From NCBI GenBank assembly GCA_003963115.1, contig RXJQ01000031.1, positions 1-64,000 on the forward strand: DNA of 64,000 nucleotides. The letters run 5' to 3'. The stretch's first letter is position 1, and each line of letters opens with the position of its first letter. The stretch is from Burkholderiales bacterium. Lineage in GTDB: Bacteria; Pseudomonadota; Gammaproteobacteria; Burkholderiales; Burkholderiaceae_C. Shown piece after piece: positions 48,187 to 56,170 of this stretch. The position numbers and the translations under genes are program-made. Below the pieces are notes generated by a model. The model did no database searches and was not told the DNA's origin. It saw only the letters and a program-made list of their open reading frames with translations.

Positions 48187-48354
48187 TTAGAACTTGTCCG
48201 TCAATAGGCGAGGTCGGTTTGACGGCCCATTCGGGCGCACAGCGGCGTTGCAAATCCTCGCGATACCTTCCGGTATCGCTACGGTGTTGCGCCTTGCTCT
48301 GCATCCCGAAATGCCTCGCCACCCTCCTCTCGCCTATTGACGGACAAGTTCTAA
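48187..48354. mobile_element. Miniature inverted-repeat element (MITE-like), non-autonomous
   Basis: The termini are a perfect 26-bp inverted repeat (48187-48212 and 48329-48354), beginning TTAGAACTTGTCCGTCAATA. The 168-bp element encodes no protein. Inside it a hairpin, GCGATACC-TTCC-GGTATCGC (48260-48279), and further complementary stretches (CATTCGGG near 48228 with CCCGAAATG near 48305) suggest it can fold into one long structure. It lies between btuD and cobO in the B12 cluster. Its outer end supplies the TAG stop codon of btuD. The parent transposon is not present and was not identified. Confidence 0.85.
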
Positions 48355-49136
48355 AAGGCGGGCATCACGGCCCAGCGCTCGCCGATTCGCGAGATGCTCA
48401 CGGCCTGATCAAACACTGATTCGATCGCACGGTGTACCTGCAGGTCATCACGACGACCGTGGGCCACCACACGGCCATCTTGCATGATGGCCAATTGATC
48501 GGCGGCCAGCGCCAGCGGCAGCTCATGCAGCACGCTGACCACGCATCGGCCTTGAGACGCCTCTCGGCGCAGCACCTGAGACAGCAAACGCTGGTGCGGC
48601 GCATCGAGGTGGGCCACGGGCTCATCCAGCAGCAAGACCGCAGCCTGCGCGGCCAGAGCACGTGCCAGATGCACGCGCTGGCGCTCACCGCCCGATAAAG
48701 CCGACATCCGCCGCTCGGCAGCCCAAGCCATGTCGGCATCCTGCAAAGCCTGCTTGACGGCCAGTTCATCAGCTGTGCGCACGCCCGCCAGCCCCAGCCA
48801 GCCTTGATGCGGCAGGCGCCCCAGGGCCACGGTGTCATGCACGCTCATGGCCGGCTCGCCGTGTACCTCCTGCCCCAGCCAGGCCAGGGTCCGGGCACGT
48901 GCACGGGCCGGCCATGCCGACAAGGCTTGGCCTCGCAGCCGCACGGCACCTGACTCGGGCGCCAGCAAACCCGCCATGCAACGCAGGAGCGTGGACTTGC
49001 CCGCCCCGTTGGGCCCCACGATGGCCAGCCACTCGCCAGCGCGCGCCGACAGGCTGACATCGTGCAGCACGGGCTGCGCCCCATGCCCGGCCACCAGCCC
49101 AGACACCTCGATGGCCACAGGATGGTGGTGACTCAT
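48351..49136 (-). CDS. btuD: Cobalamin ABC transporter ATP-binding protein
   Basis: The product is 261 residues long. Walker A is GPNGAGKST, the Q-loop region is WLGQEVHG, the signature is LSGGERQRVHLARAL, Walker B is VLLLDEPVAHLD, and the switch histidine is in SVLHELPL. This is the FecE/BtuD type. Its start overlaps the permease stop (ATGA). The final codons and TAG stop (MPAF-stop) abut the MITE-like element, which provides the stop. The C-terminus may therefore have been altered by that insertion. Confidence 0.93.
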   Translation of the reverse strand: MSHHHPVAIEVSGLVAGHGAQPVLHDVSLSARAGEWLAIVGPNGAGKSTLLRCMAGLLAPESGAVRLRGQALSAWPARARARTLAWLGQEVHGEPAMSVHDTVALGRLPHQGWLGLAGVRTADELAVKQALQDADMAWAAERRMSALSGGERQRVHLARALAAQAAVLLLDEPVAHLDAPHQRLLSQVLRREASQGRCVVSVLHELPLALAADQLAIMQDGRVVAHGRRDDLQVHRAIESVFDQAVSISRIGERWAVMPAF

Positions 49137-50128
49137 ACCGCCCTCCGATGCAGCAGGACAAGGAGGTAGACACCGCCCATCACGGCCGTGAGCACCCCCA
49201 CGGGCAGCTCCTGAGGCGCGATGAGACTGCGCGCCAGCACATCCGAGGCCAGCAACAGCACACCGCCGAGCAAGCTCGAAGCCCACAGCATCGAGGCATG
49301 ACGCGCCCCAGCCCAAGGCCGCGCCAGATGCGGCGCCACCAGGCCAACAAAAGCCACCAGCCCCGCCTGCGCAACGGCCGCCGCCGTGCTCAGCGCCAGC
49401 ACGGCCACGAGCACGCCACGCGCCGTCCCCAAGGGAATTCCCAGCGTTCGGGCAGTGTCCTCGCCCAGGCTCAGCGCGTCCAGCACGCGCGACAGCAACA
49501 TGCCCACCGGCCAGGTCACCGCGAGCATCAAGCCCATCAAACCACATGCAGGCCAGCCCAGCATCGAGGTATTGCCCAGCATGAAAGCCCGCATCGTGCG
49601 CCAGGCTTCGGCCGACCACAACAGGACCAACTCGGTCACCGCCCCCAGCACCACACCGACCACCACGCCGCCGAGCAGCAAGCGCATGGTCTGCGTGGCA
49701 CCTCGCGAGAGCATCAACGTCAAGGACACCCCGGCCACCGCCCCGACAAAGGCCGCCCCGGTCAGGCCCAGCCGAGCCAGCCAGGTCGAGGCGTTCACCC
49801 ACGACGCGCCCATCGTCAGCATGAGCACCAGCCCCAGGCAGGCACCCGACGCGCTGCCCAGCAGATACGGCTCAGCCAAAGGGTTGCGGAACAAGCCCTG
49901 TGCCACCGCGCCACCCAAGCCCAGCAAAGCGCCCACCAGCAAAGCCCCCACGGTGCGGGGCGCACGGATCTCCCACACGATCTGGCGCAGTCCGTCGTCC
50001 GACCAGGCCTGCCATGGCGACTGCCAGCCGATGCTGCCCACGCCCAGCCCCAGCCAGACCAGGGCCGTGGCCATCAACACCAGCACCAGGGCGCCGATCA
50101 TGGCTTGACCGCCATCGCCGCGCCTCAT
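49133..50128 (-). CDS. btuC: Cobalamin ABC transporter permease (FecCD family)
   Basis: This 331-residue protein has about ten membrane helices. IRAPRTVGALLVGALLGLGGAVAQGLFRNPLAEPYLLGSASGA is the FecCD/BtuC signature, and GLVAFVGLVAPHLAR, followed by SLIAPQELPVGVLTAVMGG, forms the coupling region and C-terminus. The start at 50128 overlaps the btuF stop (ATGA), and its stop overlaps the btuD start. These overlaps show a coupled btuF-btuC-btuD transport operon. Confidence 0.94.
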   Translation of the reverse strand: MRRGDGGQAMIGALVLVLMATALVWLGLGVGSIGWQSPWQAWSDDGLRQIVWEIRAPRTVGALLVGALLGLGGAVAQGLFRNPLAEPYLLGSASGACLGLVLMLTMGASWVNASTWLARLGLTGAAFVGAVAGVSLTLMLSRGATQTMRLLLGGVVVGVVLGAVTELVLLWSAEAWRTMRAFMLGNTSMLGWPACGLMGLMLAVTWPVGMLLSRVLDALSLGEDTARTLGIPLGTARGVLVAVLALSTAAAVAQAGLVAFVGLVAPHLARPWAGARHASMLWASSLLGGVLLLASDVLARSLIAPQELPVGVLTAVMGGVYLLVLLHRRAV

Positions 50129-51096
50129 CGCTTTTCTCCAGATTGCTTTTCTGCCGATGAGTTGGTCTGCACGGCCTCGGCATAGCGCGTCAGGCAACGC
50201 GCCAGCACGCCAGCAGCCTGCCCGAGACGAGGCCCGGGGCGCGCGAGCAAATCGTAGTCGGACAAGGTGAGCGCACAGACGCGCCCAGCGCGGGCTTCTT
50301 TCACGGCACGCATCACCGACCAGCCCGGCCGAGCTGGCAATGCATTGGCCTCATCAAAACCAATCATGATGAGGTCCGGATTGGCACGCACCACGAACTC
50401 TGGATTGAGCTGAGGAAACGGCCCCATGGATGCAGGCACGATGTTCGCCACGCCCAGCCGGGTCAGCAGCTGCCCAATGAAGGACGCCTCACCTGCGGCA
50501 TAAGGCGTGGCCCCCACCTCGAAATAGACACGCACACCCCGCGCCGCATTCGGCACCTGCGCACGTGCCGCGTCGATTTCAGTTTGCAATGACGCCCACA
50601 CAGGCGCTGCGGCCTGCGGCGTGCCGATCAGGGCTGCGACCTTGTCGAACAAGCGCTGCGCCTGCGGCAGGTCCTGCGCGTCCAGTTCAGCCACGGTCAA
50701 GCCCAGCCCACGCAGACGCGCCGCCACACGGGACGACGGCGCCACCAGCACCAGGTCAGGCCGCTGCGCCACGACCAACTCGACATTGACGTCATCGAGC
50801 CCACCCAACTTGGGCAAGGTACGCACCGGTGCAGGCCAGTTGGACCAGCGGTCCGTGGCCACCACCCGGCGACAGGCACCCAGCGCGCACACGGCCTCGG
50901 TCAGCGAAGGCAACAGCGTCACGATCCGCATGGGGGCGTGTGCCAGCGTCACCAAGGTGCCACGGTCATCTTGCACACGGATCGCGGTCGACGGGGCTCC
51001 AACTTGCGACGGCACTTGCGTCTGCGCCAAGGCTGTACTGAGCACGCTCAGTAGCACCAGGCTCAACAGCCCGACACGCCACGCCCATCGTCTCAT
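50125..51096 (-). CDS. btuF: Cobalamin-binding periplasmic protein
   Basis: This 323-residue helical-backbone substrate-binding protein has a signal peptide of about 24 residues (ends ALA). IVTLLPSLTEAVCALGACRRVVATDRWSNWP and ELVVAQRPDLVLVAPSSRVAARLRGLG are typical of BtuF, and GEASFIGQLLTRLGVANIV matches the C-terminal lobe. It delivers corrinoids to BtuCD. It starts 5 bases after the cobU stop and ends overlapping btuC. Confidence 0.92.
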   Translation of the reverse strand: MRRWAWRVGLLSLVLLSVLSTALAQTQVPSQVGAPSTAIRVQDDRGTLVTLAHAPMRIVTLLPSLTEAVCALGACRRVVATDRWSNWPAPVRTLPKLGGLDDVNVELVVAQRPDLVLVAPSSRVAARLRGLGLTVAELDAQDLPQAQRLFDKVAALIGTPQAAAPVWASLQTEIDAARAQVPNAARGVRVYFEVGATPYAAGEASFIGQLLTRLGVANIVPASMGPFPQLNPEFVVRANPDLIMIGFDEANALPARPGWSVMRAVKEARAGRVCALTLSDYDLLARPGPRLGQAAGVLARCLTRYAEAVQTNSSAEKQSGEKR

Positions 51097-51101
51097 GCCC
51101 T

Positions 51102-51692
51102 TCACGCCCACTTCTCCACAGCCTTCGTGAACGGCTGCCCGGCCACCATCAGCGTGAGCTGCGCACAGCATTGCGCCACGTCCTGATTGAGGCGCCCCAG
51201 CTCATCTACGAACTGCCGGACTTCCGCGCCCATCGGGATCACACCACAGCCAATCTCGTTGGACACCAGCAGCACCGGACTGGCCAGCTCTTCATCCAAG
51301 GCAGACAAGAAGTCCATCCGCAGATCAGACCAGACCGCCCGCACAGCGGCGGCCGACACGGGGCTCGAAGCATGCTCTTGCACATGCATGGGCATCAGCG
51401 CATTGACCAGCCACAAGGTCAGGCAGTCCACGATCAGCAGGCGCCCTGGCGCAGAAGCTGCGCGCAAGGCCGCCCCCAAATGCACAGGCGCTTCCACCGT
51501 TTCGAAGCCATCAGGCCGATCAGCCCGATGCCGCGCGATGCGCTCACGCATCTCCTCGTCCGATGCCACAGCGGTGGCCAGCACGGTCACGCTGTGCGCA
51601 TCGGACTGCGCCAGCCACCTCAAGCCCAGCCGCTCGGCGTGGCGAGACTTGCCGCTGCGCTGGCCGCCGGTGATGAGGTGATGTGAGGGCAT
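51102..51692 (-). CDS. cobU: Adenosylcobinamide kinase/adenosylcobinamide-phosphate guanylyltransferase
   Basis: The product is 196 residues long. The P-loop is ITGGQRSGKSRHAERL. RIARHRADRPDGFETVEAP carries the guanylylated histidine region of CobU, and LIVDCLTLWLVNALM, VSNEIGCGVIPMGAEVRQFVDELGRLNQDVA and the C-terminus are conserved. It phosphorylates and GTP-activates adenosylcobinamide for CobS. It lies between btuB and btuF under the cobalamin riboswitch. Confidence 0.95.
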   Translation of the reverse strand: MPSHHLITGGQRSGKSRHAERLGLRWLAQSDAHSVTVLATAVASDEEMRERIARHRADRPDGFETVEAPVHLGAALRAASAPGRLLIVDCLTLWLVNALMPMHVQEHASSPVSAAAVRAVWSDLRMDFLSALDEELASPVLLVSNEIGCGVIPMGAEVRQFVDELGRLNQDVAQCCAQLTLMVAGQPFTKAVEKWA

Positions 51693-51706
51693 GAGGATGA
51701 CAGGCC

Positions 51707-53614
51707 TTACTTCATGACATAGCGCACGCCAACAAACAAGCTGGCACCGGGCGTTGCAAAGTCTTTCACCAGAACATACTTTTTGTCGAAGACGTTGTTG
51801 GCCCGAGCAAAGACCGACAAGCCGTCCGTCACGCGATAGCTCGCCGTGAGATTGAACACCGAGTAGCCAGCCAAAGCCTGCGTATTCGCCGTATCCACGA
51901 ATCGTCTGCCATAGGCCTGGACTTCACCGCCGACGTTCATGTTACCGATATCGCGACTCACGGCGAACTTGGCCACCTTTCTGGCTCGATAGATGAGTGT
52001 CTTGTCCAGGACATCGTCCTTCGGATCTTGCAGATCCAGACTGCCGGACACCTTGTACTCCGCCATCTTGCCGCTGGACGCCAGAGTCCAGCCCGTGAGT
52101 GTGGCGCTGGCAACGTTGGATGGGGTATAGCCGTAAGTCGTCACGAAAGTGGGATCGATCGGCGCCCACTGAATCAGGTTCTTGACATCGTTCTGATAGT
52201 AGGTGATCGACGCATCCAGACCCGTTGCTTCGTAGTGAAGCGAGGCTTCTCTGTTGACCGCAGTTTCCGGCTTCAGATTCGGGTTGCTGACATCTCCATA
52301 GGCATCTGCGGGATAGTACAAGTCGTTGAACGTGGGTGCCTTGAACGCCGAGCCCCATGACAGACCGGCTCGCCAGTTGCTGGCCAACTGATACCCATAC
52401 GCCAGCATGCCGGTGGCCTTGTCGCCAAACTGCGAGTTGTTGTCTTGACGAACGTTGACCTGCAGGGTGTGCTCCTCCACATGGCCAGACCAGCCAGCCA
52501 GGATCGAATTGATGCCACGCTTGTTCACCGCAAAGCCGGTATCGGAGTCCACACGCTGCTCCAGACGCTCCACCCCTAACAAGGCTGTACCTACTGGCAG
52601 CTTGAAATCGCTTTGCCACTGATACTGTGTCTGCGTCGAGCGGAAAAAGGATGAACGCACACCATTGTCCAGGTTGCGGCTGTCATCAGAGCTCTGCCCA
52701 ATCCGCACCGTGCTGGTCCAGATGTCGGTCAGCTGGTTGCGGCTGTACAGATTGACGCTGGAGATCGTCTCTTTCTGTTTGTAGTCATCGCTGGCGGGCG
52801 TAGAAAAGGGGCCTCCTGAATCGAAGCGACTCCACCCATCGGCGTACATGAAGTTGACACCGAATTCATGCCCCTTGGCAGGCGAATAGGACAGATTGCC
52901 AGAACTGGCAGTGGTCCGATAGCCATCCTTGTCCGGGTTATAGGCTGGATTCGTCGGATTGGTGATGGCCGAAAAGGAATCGCTGTGCTTGTTGGACACC
53001 TGGAAGCCGTAGCGCAGACCGTCCTGGCTGCCCGAGAAGCCCGTGGACAGAGCCGATGTGTTGTAGGTGCCATAACCAGCCTCAACAAAAGGCTGAAAAG
53101 GGCCTTCACCGCGTTTGGTGAAGATCTGGATGACGCCGCCCATGGCGTCCGAGCCGTATAGCGAGGAAGCCGGGCCGCGCACGATCTCGATGTGGTCGAT
53201 CTGCTCCAGCGGCATGTACTCCCAGGTGGGACTGCCCGTCGTCACCGAGCCGACCCGAACGCCGTCCACCAGCAACAGCACGTGATTGGAATTGCTGCCA
53301 CGGATGAACACACTGGAGGACCCGCCCGGGCCGCCGTTTTGCGTGAACTCGATCCCCGGTTGCCGGCCCAACAAAGCCGCCAGCGTGGTCGTTGGTCCCG
53401 CTTGTCGAATCTCTTGAGAATCGATCACAGTCACGTCAGAGAGCACTTCAGAGACTCTCGTGTCTTGGCGAGTGGCTGTCACCACCACCGGCTCGACCGA
53501 CTCCCGCGCCTCTTTGACCTGCGCCATCCCGGCGCCAGACAGGGTCAAACCACACGCCACGGCCAACACCGAGCGCACCCCAGGTGCCACACGCACCGAG
53601 TTCAAGAACAACAT
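51707..53614 (-). CDS. btuB: TonB-dependent vitamin B12 receptor
   Basis: This 635-residue outer-membrane receptor has a signal peptide of about 31 residues. A TonB box-like EPVVVTATR (about 41-49) comes next, then a plug domain with SVFIRGSNSNHVLLLVDGVRVGSVTTGSPTWEYMPLEQIDHIEIVRGPASSLYGSDAMGGVIQIFTKRG, which resembles BtuB. The 22-strand barrel ends in ASLFVGVRYVMK. A cobalamin riboswitch immediately upstream fixes the substrate class as corrinoids. Confidence 0.95.
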   Translation of the reverse strand: MLFLNSVRVAPGVRSVLAVACGLTLSGAGMAQVKEARESVEPVVVTATRQDTRVSEVLSDVTVIDSQEIRQAGPTTTLAALLGRQPGIEFTQNGGPGGSSSVFIRGSNSNHVLLLVDGVRVGSVTTGSPTWEYMPLEQIDHIEIVRGPASSLYGSDAMGGVIQIFTKRGEGPFQPFVEAGYGTYNTSALSTGFSGSQDGLRYGFQVSNKHSDSFSAITNPTNPAYNPDKDGYRTTASSGNLSYSPAKGHEFGVNFMYADGWSRFDSGGPFSTPASDDYKQKETISSVNLYSRNQLTDIWTSTVRIGQSSDDSRNLDNGVRSSFFRSTQTQYQWQSDFKLPVGTALLGVERLEQRVDSDTGFAVNKRGINSILAGWSGHVEEHTLQVNVRQDNNSQFGDKATGMLAYGYQLASNWRAGLSWGSAFKAPTFNDLYYPADAYGDVSNPNLKPETAVNREASLHYEATGLDASITYYQNDVKNLIQWAPIDPTFVTTYGYTPSNVASATLTGWTLASSGKMAEYKVSGSLDLQDPKDDVLDKTLIYRARKVAKFAVSRDIGNMNVGGEVQAYGRRFVDTANTQALAGYSVFNLTASYRVTDGLSVFARANNVFDKKYVLVKDFATPGASLFVGVRYVMK

Positions 53615-53696
53615 GATTGAACAGACAGAACAAGAGCCCCGGCCAGCGTCCCCGCAGACCATGGGCGATATGGCAAGGCGAACCTCACCCCCTGTC

Positions 53697-53930
53697 GGCC
53701 GGTATCCGGGCTAGGCGGTGTCAGACCCGTGAAGCCTTCCCAGTCATTGGCATGACCAGTGGCTGCGAGCACGGGCGGAGCATCGCTTCAAGGGTGAAGC
53801 AAAGACTCAACCGCCGACCGTTGCGGGGGCAGCGCAGTTCAGGCTGGCGCCGTCGACGAGCGTCGCGACGCGGCAGGCCCTCCTGCTTCCCGTTTAACTG
53901 CACCGGACGAACCCCAGTGCGAGCACCAAC
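53697..53930 (-). ncRNA. Cobalamin riboswitch in the btuB leader
   Basis: On the minus strand the leader contains the conserved riboswitch blocks in order: CCGGTGCAGTTAAACGGGAA, GCGCTGCCCCCGCAACGGT, and the B12 box AGCCACTGG (53756-53764). A GGGAAGGC block and an AGCCCGGATACCGGCC segment just before the btuB region follow. This is the standard AdoCbl aptamer. High corrinoid should repress translation or transcription of btuB and the downstream cluster. The outer boundaries are approximate. Confidence 0.95.
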
Positions 53931-53984
53931 GGCGCGCATTGTAAGGCGCCTACAATGTCTGCTCCGCTGTTGTGCCCTCCGCCC

Positions 53985-54224
53985 ATGTCCAGAATCGACG
54001 AACTCACGGACCGCATCGAGCGCCTGCTGCTGCGCCATGAAGAACTGCGGCGCACCAATGCCCTGCTGCAACAGCAGTTGGCGGTGACCACGCAAGAGCG
54101 TGACTCGCTGAGGGCGCGCCTGTCCGCCGCCCGCTCCCGCATCGACGCCCTGATCGACAAGCTGCCCTCGCATGCCGGCGAATCGGGACACACGCCGGAC
54201 GGCACCACCCATCCTGACGCCTGA
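53985..54224 (+). CDS. ZapB-like/TIGR02449 coiled-coil protein
   Basis: This 79-residue, almost entirely helical protein (SRIDELTDRIERLLLRHEELRRTNALLQQQLAVTTQERDSLRARLSAARSRIDALIDKL) has heptad leucines over about 60 residues. It matches the short coiled-coil proteins encoded just before zapA in beta- and gammaproteobacteria, which are thought to act at the division ring. An ATG 30 bases upstream (53955) is a possible alternative start. It is followed by zapA after 20 bases. Confidence 0.88.
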   Translation: MSRIDELTDRIERLLLRHEELRRTNALLQQQLAVTTQERDSLRARLSAARSRIDALIDKLPSHAGESGHTPDGTTHPDA

Positions 54225-54244
54225 AGACGCGAGGCCCGACACGC

Positions 54245-54571
54245 ATGAAGCAGATTGAAGTTTCCATCATGGGTCAGAGCTACCTGCTGGGCTGCCCCGA
54301 TGGCGGTGAGGAGCGCCTCAGGGAAGCCGTGCACCAGGTCGACCGCGAGATGTGCGCCATCCGTGACAGCGGCAAGCTCAAGGCCCGCGAGCGCATTGCC
54401 GTGCTGTCTGCGCTCAACCTGGCCTATATGCTGACCGAACGCCATGCGGCGCCCGCCGTGGCCGCCAAACATGGCAACGAAGCCTCATCGGCCCTGCCCT
54501 CGCCCGAATACATCGACAAGCTGATCGAGCGGCTGGATCAGGCGCTCGACAGCGACGGCCACCTCATCTGA
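54245..54571 (+). CDS. zapA: Cell division protein ZapA
   Basis: This 108-residue protein has the ZapA N-terminal globular part (KQIEVSIMGQSYLLGCPDGGEERLREAVHQVDREMCAIRDSGKLKARERIAVLSALNLAYML) and a C-terminal helical tail. It bundles FtsZ filaments. It is encoded after a ZapB-like coiled-coil gene and before 6S RNA, the usual order. Confidence 0.95.
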   Translation: MKQIEVSIMGQSYLLGCPDGGEERLREAVHQVDREMCAIRDSGKLKARERIAVLSALNLAYMLTERHAAPAVAAKHGNEASSALPSPEYIDKLIERLDQALDSDGHLI

Positions 54572-54658
54572 TCCGGCTCCTGATCCGGCACATCGGCGAT
54601 CAGGGTAACAACCCCTTCAACACGGCGTATTTGCACAGTCAGCGCGGGCAAGAGCACG

Positions 54659-54664
54659 TAGAAT
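54659..54664 (+). promoter_or_regulatory. Probable -10 box of the 6S RNA gene
   Basis: TAGAAT lies 7 bases before the predicted 5' end of 6S RNA at 54671. No good -35 box at standard spacing was seen. Confidence 0.5.
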
Positions 54665-54670
54665 GGGCTT

Positions 54671-54846
54671 GTCCGTCGCGTTCGTGGTTGTTTTTATTTC
54701 CTTGAACCGATGCTCTACGAGCCAGGGCTTGGAACATTGTTGTACTGGTGTGATCGTCTCGCGTCAGATGAACCCGAAGTGCTCCTGACCTCGCCCACCT
54801 GAATCCCCTGGGTTCAGGAATGCGGCAACCAGTCCGTGGCGGACCC
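54671..54846 (+). ncRNA. ssrS: 6S RNA
   Basis: This regulatory RNA binds housekeeping RNA polymerase holoenzyme in stationary phase. It lies directly after zapA, the conserved site. The 5' end GTCCGTCGC (54671-54679) and 3' end GTGGCGGAC (54836-54844) form a 9-bp closing stem with G-U pairs. The 3' half has CACCTGAATCCCCTGGGTTCAGGAATGC, which resembles the CACCTTGAACCAAGGGTTCAAGGG hairpin of E. coli 6S RNA. The central part can form the open-promoter-like bubble. The ends are inferred from pairing. Confidence 0.85.
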
Positions 54847-54858
54847 TTATTTCCAAGC

Positions 54859-54899
54859 AAAACGGCCAGACCCTTCTCAGGTGTCTGGCCGTTTTCTTT
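54859..54899 (+). terminator. Strong intrinsic terminator after 6S RNA
   Basis: AAAACGGCCAGAC (54859-54871) pairs perfectly with GTCTGGCCGTTTT (54883-54895), followed by CTTT. The stem also has an A-tract on its left, so it can serve the convergent GGDEF gene as well. Confidence 0.9.
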
Positions 54900-54916
54900 G
54901 TTGACTACTGCTTGAC

Positions 54917-55915
54917 TCAGTTCACAGGCACGAACTGGATGCTCGCCAGCACGATGCGGTTGCCGCCCTTCTCGCGGGCCGAGGCCATGGCGCGGTCGGC
55001 GCTGCGCATGAGCTCGTCGATGCCGCCGGCCGTGTGCGGGAAGCTGGCCACGCCCATCGCCACCGTGAAGGGGATCTGCTGGCCGTTGTAGGGCACGATG
55101 TGCTGCGCGCACTGGCGGCGCAACTGCTCCATCCTTGAATGTGCGGTGGCCAGGCCGACACCGGACAGCAGCACCACGAATCGGTCGCCACCCAGTCGGC
55201 AAGGGGAGTCCATGGCGCGGGTATTGGCCCGCAGCAAGCGCCCCAGTGCCTCGACCACGCGCTCGCAACCCTCGACGCCATGCACGCGGCGGATCTCGTC
55301 GATGTTGTCGATGCTGACAGACACCAGCGCGAATTCGCGCTGCTCGCGGCTGGACAAATCGGCTTCGCGGCGCAGCTGCTCTTCGAAATGGGCGCGGTGG
55401 TAGAGGCCAGAGACGGCATCGCGCACCTGGTTGTCTTCCACGTCGCGGCGCAAGGCATCGTTGGCCTTTTGCTGCTGTTCCAACTGAGCCAGCGCGGTTT
55501 GCAGCTGTGCTTCACGCCGACGCGCTTCGCTCACGTCCTGCCAGACCGACAAGAGCTTGCTGGCACCACTGCCTTCGTCCACAAAGGTCTGGCGCCATGC
55601 CACGAACTCCTGGCGGCCGTTGCTGAGCTCCAGCTTGTGCTCGGCACGCACGCCGTCCGGCACGGCCTGGGCCTGCTGATCGGCTGCGCGCAAGGCCACT
55701 GCCTGGGCGGCATCGAACAGCTCGGCATCCACGGCGCCAACGATCTGGCGATCGCCCAGGCCCAGCATGCGCGCAGCCGCCTCGTTGGCCACATCGTACC
55801 GACCGCTTGCCACATCCTTGACCAACACGGCCAAACCCAACTGGTCCAGCGCACGCAAGACCTTCTGGTTCAGTGCCCCGCTCTGCAGCGTTTCGGCTTC
55901 AGTGGTATCGCCCAT
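54917..55915 (-). CDS. PAS-GGDEF protein with degenerate active site (GGDRF)
   Basis: The product is 332 residues long and has no membrane segment. A PAS domain (about 15-130; LAVLVKDVASGRYDVANEAAARMLG) is followed by a short coiled coil (about 130-160) and a GGDEF domain (about 165-325; DAVSGLYHRAHFEEQL). The signature site reads GGDRF (242-246), with arginine in place of the metal- and substrate-handling glutamate. An inhibitory-site RxxD (Arg233-Asp236) is kept at the normal 5-residue distance. It is thus probably an inactive cyclase that may sense c-di-GMP. It converges on 6S RNA. Confidence 0.9.
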   Translation of the reverse strand: MGDTTEAETLQSGALNQKVLRALDQLGLAVLVKDVASGRYDVANEAAARMLGLGDRQIVGAVDAELFDAAQAVALRAADQQAQAVPDGVRAEHKLELSNGRQEFVAWRQTFVDEGSGASKLLSVWQDVSEARRREAQLQTALAQLEQQQKANDALRRDVEDNQVRDAVSGLYHRAHFEEQLRREADLSSREQREFALVSVSIDNIDEIRRVHGVEGCERVVEALGRLLRANTRAMDSPCRLGGDRFVVLLSGVGLATAHSRMEQLRRQCAQHIVPYNGQQIPFTVAMGVASFPHTAGGIDELMRSADRAMASAREKGGNRIVLASIQFVPVN

Positions 55916-56170
55916 ATCGGTTGAATTGTTCTATTGAGACGACCGGCACCCAGCCTGCGCCGGCACCATGAATGAGTTCTGGAATGTTCGCTGAAAATAC
56001 ACCGTCTGACTGTCCTTCAAACAAGGGATGTGCAACGAGTTTCGGCGACATCTGCGGCTTTTGACACACGGTCTGGCCCTAATTCCAGAAGTTTGGCAGA
56101 CAAACCACAGCGCCAACACAATGCACTGTCTGCCTTTGCTTACCAAATCGAGCACCGCGTTTCCACCTAT

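Noticed and set aside
49137-49802. Long N-terminal extension of the btuD frame into btuC
   Set aside because: The extension is out of frame with the membrane protein and lacks ATPase features. The ATG at 49136 gives the normal N-terminus and an ATGA overlap.
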